A program made the translations under genes and the position numbers. DNA of 64,000 nucleotides, from assembly GCF_029081005.1 (NCBI RefSeq), contig NZ_JAJQTQ010000001.1, forward strand, positions 1-64,000. Direction: 5' to 3'. The notes below the pieces were generated by a model, which was given only the letters and a program-made list of their open reading frames with translations, was not told the origin of the DNA and searched no databases. Every line of letters starts with the position of its first letter. Position 1 is the stretch's first letter. This stretch comes from Halomonas elongata (GTDB taxonomy: Bacteria > Pseudomonadota > Gammaproteobacteria > Pseudomonadales > Halomonadaceae). Shown here piece after piece: positions 47,107-56,053 of this stretch.

Positions 47107-47112
47107 TATACA
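47105..47112. promoter_or_regulatory. TGTATACA palindrome upstream of gcl
   Basis: CTGTATACAG is a 10-bp perfect palindrome 45 bp before the gcl start. It is one of the repeated candidate GntR sites in the island. Confidence 0.65.
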
Positions 47113-47151
47113 GAGACTAGGCTCACCCGCCGGGAGCCGTCAATACGTAGT

Positions 47152-47217
47152 GAAAAATATTTCCAGCCATTACATCACCGAAAATTCAATAGGTTGCTAA
47201 AAATGGAAAAATTTCCC
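47152..47217. promoter_or_regulatory. Two further GGAAA/TTTCC-type palindromes between allE and gcl
   Basis: GAAAAATATTTCC (47152-47164) and GGAAAAATTTCC (47205-47216) lie upstream of the first TTGGAAA site before gcl. Together with 48955-48969 they make four related AT-centred palindromes. Some may be chance in this AT-rich gap. Confidence 0.35.
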
Positions 47218-47304
47218 GAAAAATCATGATTAAAGATATCAGCCGTGCTCCGCCACCTCATCAAGCCAGTTCTGGGCGCTGGAGAATTGCATTCTGGATA
47301 CATG

Positions 47305-47343
47305 AAAAAGACCCTGCATGGCACAGGTGCCGAACAGGGTCTT
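47305..47343 (-). terminator. Terminator downstream of allE
   Basis: The 9-bp stem AAGACCCTG/CAGGGTCTT (47308-47316 with 47335-47343) is followed on the minus strand by TTTTTC. It lies 70 bp past the allE stop, ending the allA-allE transcript before gcl. Confidence 0.8.
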
Positions 47344-47412
47344 GCAGGGATATCGCGGCTGAGTCCGGCGAGGGGCGCCGGATTGCTCGAGCGCCCCGGC
47401 AGGCAGCGCCGA

Positions 47413-48249
47413 TCAGCGACGCTTGCTGTAGGGCAGCGCCATGTGCCGATTGACGTCCTTGTACAGCAGGTAGCGGAAGGGACCGGGACCACCCGCATAG
47501 CAGGCCTGGGGGCAGAAGGCGCGCAGCCACATGTAGTCCCCGGCCTCGACCTCCACCCACTGCTGATTGAGATGGTAGACCGCCTTGCCCTCGAGCACGT
47601 AGAGGCCGTGCTCCATGACGTGGGTCTCGTCGAAGGGGATCACGCCACCAGGCTGGAAGGTGACGATGGTGACGTGCATGTCATGACGCATGTCATCCGG
47701 GTCGACGAAGCGCGTGGTGGCCCAGACCTCGTTGCAGTCCGGCATCACCGTCGGTTCGATGTCGTTCTCATTGACCACGAAGGGCTCGGGCACATCGATG
47801 CCGTCGACGAACTCGTAGGCCTTGCGGATCCAGTGGAAACGCACCGGCGCATCGGCTTCGTTACGCAGTTGCCAGTCACTGCCCGGTGGGATGAAGGCGT
47901 AACCGCCCGGCACCATGCGATGCGCCTCGCCGGCGATGGTCAGCATCATCTCGCCTTCCACCACGAACAGCACGCCTTCGGCCCCCGGGTCGGACTCGGG
48001 CCGTTCGCTGCCGCCACCCGGCGAGACTTCCATGATGTACTGGGAGAAGGTCTCCGCGAAGCCGGACAGCGGCCGGGACAGAATCCAGAGCCGGGTATTC
48101 TCCCAGTGGGGCAACTTGCTGGTGACGATGTCGCGATAGACGCCCCTGGGGATCACCGCGAAGGCCTCGGTGAACATGGCACGGTCGGTGGTCATGACCT
48201 TCTGCCCCGGGTGGCCACCGTGGGGGGCGTAGTACTGTCTCTGGGTCAC
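47413..48249 (-). CDS. allE: (S)-ureidoglycine aminohydrolase
   Basis: 278 residues with two cupin barrels. The first has FVVEGEMMLTIAGEAHRMVPGG (in part) and the second HVMEHGLYVLEGKAVYHLN, with the Mn-binding His/Glu set of AllE (YlbA). It hydrolyses (S)-ureidoglycine to (S)-ureidoglycolate and ammonia. Its start overlaps the allA stop by 4 bp (ATGA), so the last two steps of allantoate use are translationally coupled. Confidence 0.94.
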   Translation of the reverse strand: MTQRQYYAPHGGHPGQKVMTTDRAMFTEAFAVIPRGVYRDIVTSKLPHWENTRLWILSRPLSGFAETFSQYIMEVSPGGGSERPESDPGAEGVLFVVEGEMMLTIAGEAHRMVPGGYAFIPPGSDWQLRNEADAPVRFHWIRKAYEFVDGIDVPEPFVVNENDIEPTVMPDCNEVWATTRFVDPDDMRHDMHVTIVTFQPGGVIPFDETHVMEHGLYVLEGKAVYHLNQQWVEVEAGDYMWLRAFCPQACYAGGPGPFRYLLYKDVNRHMALPYSKRR

Positions 48250-48779
48250 GGGGTTTCCTCTTGTTCGCGTGGGGACGTGACGGCCTCGCCATGGGGCAGG
48301 GTCACGCGGATATCGATCGGATGCTCGTCGCAGTTGTTGCCCTGGCCGCCGCGATCCACCACCAGGAATTCGCCCTCGCGCTCCAGAACGGACTGGATGG
48401 CATGCCAGGTACCGGCGCGATAGTTGACCCCCTGGCGGCCATCGGTGACGAAGGCTTGCACGCTCTCGGGGTCGATTTGCTCGCCGGGGGGCGCCACCAC
48501 GATGATGAAGCGCTCTTCGTGCATCGGCACGAACGCCTGGCTGCCCTGGGGATGTCGCTCCAGGAACGACAGGTCCAGCGGCACGCTGATGGGCTGGCTG
48601 ACGAAGATGCTGATCAGCGCCCGCGCCTCCTCGCCCAGCGTCTCGACGCGCGCCAGATCATGGTAACGCCGGGTTCGGCCGGCGTTGATATGAAAGTAAT
48701 CGGAGACTCGCGTATCGATCACCTCGCCGAAGGGAGCGAACGCCTCCGGGGTAAGCGGACGCGCCTCGAGTTCAAGCAT
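48246..48779 (-). CDS. allA: Ureidoglycolate lyase
   Basis: 177 residues from MLELEARPLTPEAFAPFGEV (48779), chosen because AGGAGG lies just upstream. A cupin-like fold with RRYHDLARVE, HPQGSQAFVPM and the NYRAGTWHA block near the end, as in AllA. It splits ureidoglycolate into glyoxylate and urea. It is the first gene of the allA-allE operon. Its product feeds Gcl immediately downstream. Confidence 0.95.
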   Translation of the reverse strand: MLELEARPLTPEAFAPFGEVIDTRVSDYFHINAGRTRRYHDLARVETLGEEARALISIFVSQPISVPLDLSFLERHPQGSQAFVPMHEERFIIVVAPPGEQIDPESVQAFVTDGRQGVNYRAGTWHAIQSVLEREGEFLVVDRGGQGNNCDEHPIDIRVTLPHGEAVTSPREQEETP

Positions 48780-49158
48780 ATAACCTCCTGCATGAGAGAT
48801 GGGCCATCTCTCGGACATTACAAACGGCTACGGCACCTCGGGCACCGCCACCCTCTTATCGAGATTTTCGGTTCATCGAGCGTCTGTGGCTGCCATACCT
48901 GCGGCCCAGTACCAACGTGACCCTCGGCCTGCGGCAGTCGCCTGAAAAAAATTATGGAAATCTTTTCCAGATTAAGCTTCAATCGAAACCGTGGCAATAC
49001 CGAGAAGGAGATGACGCTCCTCTCTCGCTTCAGCCACCAGGCAGCAATTCGCCATGTCTTGTTTCAAATCACGCCCATACGCAAGTCTCAAGCCTTCGAG
49101 CGTACCTGTCCCAAGCAAGGCACCCGTGCCACATCTCAACAACAACCCGAGGTACTGC
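48780..49158. other. Divergent promoter region between allA and the YfcC-like gene
   Basis: 379 bp without a gene. It contains the TGGAAA-TTTCCA palindrome at 48955-48969 and the ribosome-binding sites of both flanking genes. Confidence 0.5.
48955..48969. promoter_or_regulatory. TGGAAA-N3-TTTCCA palindrome in the allA/YfcC divergent region
   Basis: A perfect 6-bp inverted repeat with a TCT centre, related to the TTGGAAA palindrome before gcl. It lies about 175 bp upstream of allA and 190 bp upstream of the transporter gene. Confidence 0.5.
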
Positions 49159-50607
49159 ATGTCCCAACAGCCTCAGACCACTGATAGCCGAGCATCCCGA
49201 AAAAGCCATAAAAGCTCGTTTCAGATACCCCATATCTATGTGATTCTCTTCATTTTTATCGCTCTCGCCTCGGTTGCCACGTACTTCGTGCCGGCAGGCA
49301 CTTACGAGCGTATTCCCGGGCCAGACGGTCGCACCACCATCGATGCGGCGTCCTTCCAGTTCGTCGAATCGACCCCTGTCAGTCCGGTCGACTTCATGCT
49401 GGCGATTCCCAATGGGCTGATGAGCGCCGGTCAGGTCGTGTTCTTCACCTTCATGATCGGCGGCATGTTCATGGTGCTGCGACGAACCGGCATCATCGAG
49501 ATCGGGGTCGACAAGCTGAGCCGACGCTTCGCCAACCGAAGCTTGCTGATGATTCCGGTTCTCATGACCACCTTTGCCGTGGTGGCCACACTGATCGGTA
49601 CGCAAGAACTGTCGCTGGTCTATGTGCCGGTCATCCTGCCATTGATGATCGCCCTGCGCTTTGACTCGGTGACCGCCGCCGCCGTGGCGCTCTGCGCCAC
49701 GACAGCAGGTTTCACCACGGGCGTGCTCAATCCCATCAACACCGGACTGGGCCAGCAGCTCGCCGGACTGCCGCTCTATTCGGGCTTCGTACTGCGCGCG
49801 ATCATTTTCGTCATCATCTTGTGCGTCGGCATCTTTTTCGTCATGCGCTATGCGCGCAAGGTCCACAACGACCCTTCGCTGAGCCTGATGGCCGACGATG
49901 AAGCCGAGGCGGAGAAGCGCGCCTCCTACCAGCACGCCACCGACGAAGGTGCCCTGGTCGCCAATTCCCGCCAGAAGCTCGCCGCTCTTGCCGCCTTCGG
50001 CTTCTTCGCCCTGTTGGTGTACGGCGTACTCGCTCAGGGCTGGTTCATGATGGAAATGGCCGGCCTGTTCATCATCATGGGGATCGTCGTCGGCCTGATA
50101 GCCGGACTGAACGGCGAAGAAATCTGTGAAGGATTCAACCAGGGCTTTCGGGATGTCCTGGTTGGCGCCATGATCGCCGGTATCGCCCGAGGTGTCGCCG
50201 TGGTGCTCGAGGATGGCCAGATAATGGACACGCTGGTCTATGGTCTGGGCAACCTGGTCGGGGAGCTCCCCAGCCTGCTGTCGGCCATCGGCATGTACCT
50301 CGCCCAGCTCGGCTTCAATTTCGTGGTGCCTTCCGGCAGTGGCCAAGCCCTGGTCACCATGCCGATCATGGCGCCATTGGCCGACCTCATCGGCGTTACC
50401 CGACAGACCGCCGTCCTCGCCTATCAACTCGGCGACGGTATCGGCAACATCCTCTACCCCACCTCCGGCTACTTCATGGCGACCCTGGCATTGGCGGGTG
50501 TGCCCTGGCAGAAATGGATCAAGTTCTTCTTCCCGCTGTTCTGCACCTGGGTCCTGATCTCGCTGTGTCTGCTGACCTTTGCACAGGCCACTCAGTGGAC
50601 CGGCTAA
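49159..50607 (+). CDS. YfcC-family inner-membrane transporter
   Basis: 482 residues from MSQQPQTTDSRASRKSHKSS (49159, GAGG upstream). About 12 membrane segments; YfcC/DcuC-like blocks include AGTYERI, IGGMFMVLRRTGII, TTAGFTTGVLNPINTGLGQ and the re-entrant VVPSGSGQALVTMPIMAPLAD (in part). The family includes carriers for amino acids and carboxylates. Placed between allA and puuE, it probably takes up allantoate, ureidoglycolate or a related nitrogen compound (inference). Confidence 0.85.
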   Translation: MSQQPQTTDSRASRKSHKSSFQIPHIYVILFIFIALASVATYFVPAGTYERIPGPDGRTTIDAASFQFVESTPVSPVDFMLAIPNGLMSAGQVVFFTFMIGGMFMVLRRTGIIEIGVDKLSRRFANRSLLMIPVLMTTFAVVATLIGTQELSLVYVPVILPLMIALRFDSVTAAAVALCATTAGFTTGVLNPINTGLGQQLAGLPLYSGFVLRAIIFVIILCVGIFFVMRYARKVHNDPSLSLMADDEAEAEKRASYQHATDEGALVANSRQKLAALAAFGFFALLVYGVLAQGWFMMEMAGLFIIMGIVVGLIAGLNGEEICEGFNQGFRDVLVGAMIAGIARGVAVVLEDGQIMDTLVYGLGNLVGELPSLLSAIGMYLAQLGFNFVVPSGSGQALVTMPIMAPLADLIGVTRQTAVLAYQLGDGIGNILYPTSGYFMATLALAGVPWQKWIKFFFPLFCTWVLISLCLLTFAQATQWTG

Positions 50608-50672
50608 GCCTTTCCGCAACTGACTGGCACCTGTCAGCCTGACACTGTCAATCCGCCACGACTCGCCCCATC

Positions 50673-50719
50673 GCAGCACCTGATTCTCGAGGCCATATCG
50701 AGGATCAGGTGCTGCAACG
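50673..50719 (+). terminator. Terminator between the YfcC-like gene and puuE
   Basis: The 12-bp stem GCAGCACCTGAT/ATCAGGTGCTGC (50673-50684 with 50704-50715) has an inner CTCGAG-containing loop and is followed by AACGCTTTT. It serves the plus-strand transporter gene and may also end puuE. Confidence 0.75.
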
Positions 50720-50756
50720 CTTTTCACCATGGAATCGAGACGCTGCATCGAGCGAG

Positions 50757-51692
50757 TTACCCGCGTGCCGGGTGACGCTCGGCCCAGTGCCGGGCGATAT
50801 CCACGCGCCGGGTGACCCAGACGCGGTCATGAGCTTCGATGTGGTCGAGGAACCGCTGCAGGGCGCGGAAGCGCCCGGGGCGACCGATCAGGCGGCAGTG
50901 CAGCCCCACCGACAGCATCTTCGGTGTTTCCTCGCCCTCGGCATAGAGGACGTCGAAGGCATCACGCAGATAGGTGAAGAAGTGGTCCGCGGTGTTGAAC
51001 CCCTGGGGAGCAGCGAAACGCATGTCGTTGCTGTCCAGGGTGTAGGGCACCACCAGATGGTCGTGCTCGCGGCCCTGGCTGTCGGCCTCGCGCGTCCAGA
51101 ACGGCAGGTCGTCGCCATAATAGTCGCTGTCGTAGAGGAAGCTTCCCTCGTCGAGTACCAGACGACGGGTATTGGGGCTGTCACGACCGGTGTACCAGCC
51201 CAGCGGCGTCTCGCCATACAGCGACTGGAAGATCTCGATCGCCTTGCGCATGTGCTCACGCTCGATATGCTCGGGCATTTTCTGGTAATGGATCCAGCGA
51301 TAGCCGTGACAGGCGACCTCGTGCCCCAGTTCCTTGAAGGCCTGCGCCACATCGGGGTTGCGTTCCAGGGCCATCGCCACGCCGAAGACGGTCAACGGCA
51401 GGCCGCGGCGCTCGAACTCGCGCAGCACTCGCCAGACGCCTGCCCGTGACCCGTACTCGTAGATCGATTCCATGCTCAGATGGCGGTCCGGGTAGGACTC
51501 GGCACCGATGATCTCGGACAGGAATTGCTCCGAACCGCTGTCACCGTGCAACACGCAGTTCTCGCCGCCTTCCTCGTAGTTGAGCACGAACTGGACGGCG
51601 ATGCGTGCCCGGCCCGGCCAGTCGGCATGAGGCGGCGTGCGACCATAGCCGATCAGATCCCGGGGATAGTCGCGTCGAGTCGATGATGTCAT
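50757..51692 (-). CDS. puuE: Allantoinase PuuE (polysaccharide-deacetylase type)
   Basis: 311 residues (AAGGAAG upstream). It has the NodB-like fold of metal-independent allantoinases, with RDLIGYGRTPPHADWPG, NYEEGGENC, GHEVACHGYRWIHYQ and GWYTGRDSPNTRRL as in Pseudomonas PuuE. It hydrolyses (S)-allantoin to allantoate. It diverges from the racemase/permease operon, and the 599-bp divergent region has several TGTATACA-like sites. Confidence 0.95.
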   Translation of the reverse strand: MTSSTRRDYPRDLIGYGRTPPHADWPGRARIAVQFVLNYEEGGENCVLHGDSGSEQFLSEIIGAESYPDRHLSMESIYEYGSRAGVWRVLREFERRGLPLTVFGVAMALERNPDVAQAFKELGHEVACHGYRWIHYQKMPEHIEREHMRKAIEIFQSLYGETPLGWYTGRDSPNTRRLVLDEGSFLYDSDYYGDDLPFWTREADSQGREHDHLVVPYTLDSNDMRFAAPQGFNTADHFFTYLRDAFDVLYAEGEETPKMLSVGLHCRLIGRPGRFRALQRFLDHIEAHDRVWVTRRVDIARHWAERHPARG

Positions 51693-52291
51693 GACGAAGC
51701 TTCCTTCTTGTTTTCGCGACGCTCGTGTTGCGGCCCGGCATCATCGCCACGAGCCTCGGCGCATGGCGGCCGCATTTTGAGCGACATTAAATGTATACAA
51801 TAAAATACTAGTGTGTACCCACTGCGGATGCAAGTCCCGTTGCCTTGCCCACACCGGCGCAAGCGCCTCCCGCAAAGGGGCATCTTCGTCGGCGGACGAA
51901 TTTTCAGGCTCCACTTTTGTATACAAAAAATCAAGTCCGGTATCCCGGCCTTGCCGTCGTTCTCGATTTCCGCTCCTCGGCCTTGCCTCATCCACACGCG
52001 AGCATACCCGGCATCAGCCCGCTTCAGGGGGGCGGACCGATCGGCCAATAAAGGAGTATACAGATAAGAAAGGCGCAGTCAGTCCAGGATGGAAAGGCAA
52101 TTGGACACAAAAATTGTACACACCAGTTGGACACAACAACACTATCGGAATAGTGCAGTAACTCATTGTTTATCAATGATAAATATCGCCTACCGAGAGA
52201 AGGAAAAACTCCTTGCCTTCGGTATTATTCAATCCTATTTTGTGTACAACACTTCAATATTTTGTTCACAAAAACAACACCGGGAGCCGCC
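51693..52291. promoter_or_regulatory. Divergent regulatory region puuE / racemase with repeated sites
   Basis: About 600 bp, AT-richer than the flanks, with no supported gene. TGTATACA lies at 51792-51799 and within a perfect 14-bp palindrome TTTTGTATACAAAA at 51915-51928. Variants lie at 52055-52062 (AGTATACA) and 52241-52248 (TGTGTACA). The first two lie within a direct duplication 125 bp apart (GGCGG-CG-ATTTT at 51766 and 51891). Confidence 0.65.
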
Positions 52292-53032
52292 ATGCGCCTC
52301 AATGTCATCAATCCCAACACGACCCGCGGCATGACCGACACCATCGCTGCCGCCGCACAGCGCATTGCCGCCTCGGACACACGCATCATGGCCACCCAGC
52401 CGGCACATGGCCCGGTTTCCATCGAGAGCCACTTCGACGAGGCGATCAGTGCCGTGGGTGTGCTCGAAGAGGTGGCAGCCGGTGACCGTGAAGGCGCCGA
52501 TGCCCATATCATTGCCTGCTTCGGCGATCCCGGTCTGCTGGCGGCGCGCGAACTGACACGCGCACCGGTGATCGGCATCGCCGAAGCCGCCTTCCATATG
52601 GCCACCCTGATCAGCACACGCTTCTCGGTCGTCACCACCCTGGGACGCACCGGCATCATCGCCGAGCACCTGCTCGAACAATATGGCTTTCGCCATCACT
52701 GCCGTCGAGTACGCGCCGCCGAAATTCCTGTTCTCGATCTCGAGAACGATGGCGATGCCGCCCTGGTGCGAATCATCGAGGAATGCCGACAAGCGCGCGA
52801 TGAGGATGGCGTCGGCGCCATCGTGCTGGGATGCGGCGGCATGGCCGACCTCACCGACGAGATTGCCGAAGCGGTCGGACTACCGGTGGTCGAGGGCGTG
52901 ACCGCCGCCGTCAAGCTGGCCGAGGCGCTCGTCGGCCTGGGGCTCGGTACCAGCAAGCATGGCGATCTAGCCTTTCCACGCCCCAAGACCTTCGTCGGTC
53001 GTTTTGAGCACCTTTCCAGTTCAACCGAATAA
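52292..53032 (+). CDS. Asp/Glu/hydantoin racemase family protein, probable allantoin racemase
   Basis: 246 residues from MRLNVINPNTTRGMTDTI (52292, GGGAG upstream). The family has two catalytic Cys, seen here in IIACFGDPGL and VLGCGGMADL. Members racemise hydantoins or allantoin (HpxA). Next to puuE, which accepts one allantoin enantiomer, it would make the other form usable. It is followed 112 bp later by an NCS1 permease. Confidence 0.88.
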   Translation: MRLNVINPNTTRGMTDTIAAAAQRIAASDTRIMATQPAHGPVSIESHFDEAISAVGVLEEVAAGDREGADAHIIACFGDPGLLAARELTRAPVIGIAEAAFHMATLISTRFSVVTTLGRTGIIAEHLLEQYGFRHHCRRVRAAEIPVLDLENDGDAALVRIIEECRQARDEDGVGAIVLGCGGMADLTDEIAEAVGLPVVEGVTAAVKLAEALVGLGLGTSKHGDLAFPRPKTFVGRFEHLSSSTE

Positions 53033-53144
53033 TCACGCCAAAGCCACCTGACATCGCGTCAGGACACAGACCGCAAGCCTCACCGTTTTCCCGCAGGAAA
53101 CCGGCAACAACGACAATCAGCGAACCACTTGCGAGGACACCACC

Positions 53145-54533
53145 ATGGCACCTTCCCCCACGGGCGCCCCGAATGGCGCCAAGACCGCCACCGATCCCAC
53201 GACACCCCCCACTCCCGAATCCGGCACCAAGGCGGCAGGCAACGAATCCCTGGCGCCACAGAAGACACGCATCATGGGGCGGACTTCCTACCTGCTGGCA
53301 TGGTTCGGTGGCTGCGTCTCGATCGGCACCTTCACCATGGGCTCCAGCGTCGTCGGAAGCCTCAACCTCATCCAGGCGACCCTGGCCATCGCCATCGGCT
53401 GCTTCGTGATCGGCCTTGCCCTGGCCCTGAATGGCGCGCCCGGCTACAAGTACGGCATTCCTTTCATGGTCCAGGCGCGCAGCGCCTTCGGCTTTTCCGG
53501 CACCCGCCTGCCGGGCCTCGTGCGCGCCGTGCCCGCCATCGTCTGGTACGGCTTCCAGAGCTGGATCGGCGCCGGGGCCCTGAACATGGTCTCGGCGACC
53601 CTGTTCGGTTTCGACAATCTGGTCTTCTTCTTCATCACCTTCCAGCTGCTGCAGATCGCCCTGTCGGTGCTGGGCTTCCAGGGCATCAAGTGGCTGGAGA
53701 ACATCGGCAGTGCCTTCATCCTGTGCTCGCTGGTCTACATGTTCTACAGCACGGTGCAGCGCTATGGCGACGAGCTCTCCGCCAGCATGCTGACCATGGA
53801 AGGTTCCTGGGGCATGCCCTTCTGGGGGGCCACCATGCTGTTCCTGGGCATCTACAGCACCATGATGCTCAACGTCAGCGACTACTCCCGTGAACACAAG
53901 GAAGGCACCGGACCAGGCCTGCTGACCACGATCTATGCCATGTCGATCCTGCCCTGCACGATGTTCATGGGACTGATCGGCTACATGGTATCCGAGGCCA
54001 CCGGCGTGGCGGATCCGATCAAGGTCTTCGCCAACGCCGTGGACAACACCCCGCTGCTGATGACCACCCTGCTGTTCATCGCCTTCGCTCAGGTCACCAC
54101 CAATGTGCTCAACAATGTGGTGCCGCCGACCTATGTGCTGATGGATGCCTTCAAGCTGAAATTCCGCACGGCCACCGTAATCGTCGGTCTGCTGGCCTTC
54201 GCTACCTTCCCCTGGGAGCTGGTCAAGGACGAGTCCGCCGCCGGCCTGCAGATGTTCGTCCAGACCTATTCGGCCTTTCTCGGTCCGATCTTCGCGGTGC
54301 TGGTGGTGGACTACTACCTGATTCGCCGCCGCACCCTGGATCTCGGCAAGCTGTACGACGAGAACGGCCCCTATCGCGGCGTCAATGTCGCCGCCCTGGT
54401 GGCCACCGCGGTGGGCGTGATCGCCGCCTTCAGCATTTCCACCGTGTCCTGGTACGCCAGCCTGATCCCGGCGGGCCTGACCTATTACCTGCTGATGCGC
54501 TACTGGGCCCCCTGCCAGCGCTTTCGTGACTGA
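53145..54533 (+). CDS. NCS1-family permease 1 (probable allantoin or purine permease)
   Basis: 462 residues with 12 membrane helices and a Pro/Thr-rich cytoplasmic N-terminus of about 45 residues. NCS1 signatures: GYKYGIPFMVQARSAFG, VPAIVWYGFQSWIGAGALN and NVSDYSRE (in TMMLNVSDYSREHKEG). The family imports nucleobases, hydantoins and allantoin with H+ or Na+. Operon context with the racemase points to allantoin. A hairpin at 54551 separates it from the next permease gene. Confidence 0.9.
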   Translation: MAPSPTGAPNGAKTATDPTTPPTPESGTKAAGNESLAPQKTRIMGRTSYLLAWFGGCVSIGTFTMGSSVVGSLNLIQATLAIAIGCFVIGLALALNGAPGYKYGIPFMVQARSAFGFSGTRLPGLVRAVPAIVWYGFQSWIGAGALNMVSATLFGFDNLVFFFITFQLLQIALSVLGFQGIKWLENIGSAFILCSLVYMFYSTVQRYGDELSASMLTMEGSWGMPFWGATMLFLGIYSTMMLNVSDYSREHKEGTGPGLLTTIYAMSILPCTMFMGLIGYMVSEATGVADPIKVFANAVDNTPLLMTTLLFIAFAQVTTNVLNNVVPPTYVLMDAFKLKFRTATVIVGLLAFATFPWELVKDESAAGLQMFVQTYSAFLGPIFAVLVVDYYLIRRRTLDLGKLYDENGPYRGVNVAALVATAVGVIAAFSISTVSWYASLIPAGLTYYLLMRYWAPCQRFRD

Positions 54534-54550
54534 GCCTTCCGGCCACCCAT

Positions 54551-54575
54551 GGCCCTCCTGACGGGGAGGGCCTTC
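54551..54575 (+). terminator. Hairpin between the two NCS1 permease genes
   Basis: The 8-bp stem GGCCCTCC/GGAGGGCC (54551-54558 with 54565-54572) has a 6-nt loop and TTCGTT after it. It may attenuate transcription into the second permease gene. Confidence 0.6.
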
Positions 54576-54607
54576 GTTCGCCCAACAAGACCAAAAGGCA
54601 CACCTTC

Positions 54608-56053
54608 ATGACGGACCAAGAACTGGACATCCAGCACCGTGATCCCCGCCTGTACAACGACGACCTTGCGCCAATCACGTCGGAACGGCGTACCTGGGGC
54701 TGGTTCGAGATCTTCAATGTCTGGTCGAACGATATCCAGAGCCTGTTCGGCTATACGCTCGCGGCCTCGCTGTTCATCTCCTATGGCCTCAATGGCTGGG
54801 CCGTCATGGCAGCGATCATTCTTGCCGGCTTCGTGGTGATGGTACTGGTCAACCTGACCGGCAAGCCGAGCGTCAAGTATGGTATTCCCTTCCCGGTAAT
54901 GATCCGCGCCAGCATGGGCGTCCACGGCGCCAATTTCCCGGCCATGCTGCGCGCTGTCATCGGCATCTTCTGGTACGGCGTGCAGACCTATTTCGCCTCC
55001 ACGGCAGTATCGCTGCTGCTTACCTCGCTGTTCGGCGACCCCGGTGGCCAGTGGCTCGGCATGACAGCCCTCGACTGGCTTTCCTTCGTGATCGTCTGGT
55101 GCTTCCAGATCGCCCTGTTCTGGCAGGGGATCGAGCGCATCAAGCACTTTCTCAACTGGGCGGGGCCGCTCGTCTATGTGGTAATGATCGCGCTGATGGT
55201 CATCGTCTGGTTCAAGGCCGGCAGCGATCTCCTGCCGGCGGTGAGCACCATCTTCAGCGGCGCCAGTGACTACGAGGGCAATGCCCTGACTGCCTTCATG
55301 GCGATTACCGGCACCATGATCGCCTACTTCGCCGCGGTGGTGATCAACTTCGGCGACTTCACCCGCTTCGTGAAGAGCGAGAAGCAGATGAAGCTCGGCA
55401 ACCTGCTGGGCCTGCCCCTCAATGTCGCCTTCTTCTCCTTCATTGCCCTGATCATCACGGCCGGCACCCTGGCCCTGTTCGGCGAAACGCTGACCAACCC
55501 CTCGGACATCATCGACCGGGTCGATTCCCTGCCGCTGACCATCGTCGCCGCCATCACCTTCTTCGCCGCCACCGTGGGTATCAATCTGGTCGCCAACTTC
55601 ATTCCGCCGGCCTATGACCTGGCCAATCTCTTTCCACGCCGCATCAGCTTTCGCATAGGTGGCCTGATCACCGCCGTGATCGCCTTCTTCGTCGGCGCCC
55701 TGTGGATGTCGGTCATCAGCAAGATCGGTATCGCCGGCTTCGTCAACGCCCTCGGCGCCGTGGTGGCCCCCTTCTACGGCATCATCGTGGTCGACTACTA
55801 CCTGCTGAAGCGCCAGCGCCTGAACATCCAGGACATCTTCTCCGCCGACCCGGATGGCGCCTACCACTACATCAAGGGCTGGAACCACCGCGCCCTGATC
55901 GCCTTCGCGATGGCCGCGCTGTTTTCGGTGTCATCGGTCTGGGTTCCGGCCCTCGAAGCACTGGGCGGCTATGCCTGGCTGATCGGCGCCGCCCTGGGCG
56001 GGCTCTTCCATTACCTGCTGATGCGAGGGCAACACCAGCCCGTTACCGAATAG
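54608..56053 (+). CDS. NCS1-family permease 2 (nucleobase/ureide)
   Basis: 481 residues, 12 membrane helices. NCS1 motifs: WNDIQSLFGYTLA-like (VWSNDIQSLFGYT), KYGIPFPVMIRASMGVHGA, IGIFWYGVQTYFAST and the NFGDFTRFV block. It is only distantly similar to permease 1, so the two probably differ in substrate (for example allantoin against urate, uracil or hydantoin). It is 74 bp downstream of permease 1. Inner membrane. Confidence 0.9.
   Translation: MTDQELDIQHRDPRLYNDDLAPITSERRTWGWFEIFNVWSNDIQSLFGYTLAASLFISYGLNGWAVMAAIILAGFVVMVLVNLTGKPSVKYGIPFPVMIRASMGVHGANFPAMLRAVIGIFWYGVQTYFASTAVSLLLTSLFGDPGGQWLGMTALDWLSFVIVWCFQIALFWQGIERIKHFLNWAGPLVYVVMIALMVIVWFKAGSDLLPAVSTIFSGASDYEGNALTAFMAITGTMIAYFAAVVINFGDFTRFVKSEKQMKLGNLLGLPLNVAFFSFIALIITAGTLALFGETLTNPSDIIDRVDSLPLTIVAAITFFAATVGINLVANFIPPAYDLANLFPRRISFRIGGLITAVIAFFVGALWMSVISKIGIAGFVNALGAVVAPFYGIIVVDYYLLKRQRLNIQDIFSADPDGAYHYIKGWNHRALIAFAMAALFSVSSVWVPALEALGGYAWLIGAALGGLFHYLLMRGQHQPVTE

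Noticed and set aside
51689-52048. 119-codon minus-strand frame in the puuE/racemase region
   Set aside because: Apparent internal repeats come from the duplicated operator segment; no ribosome-binding site or domain.
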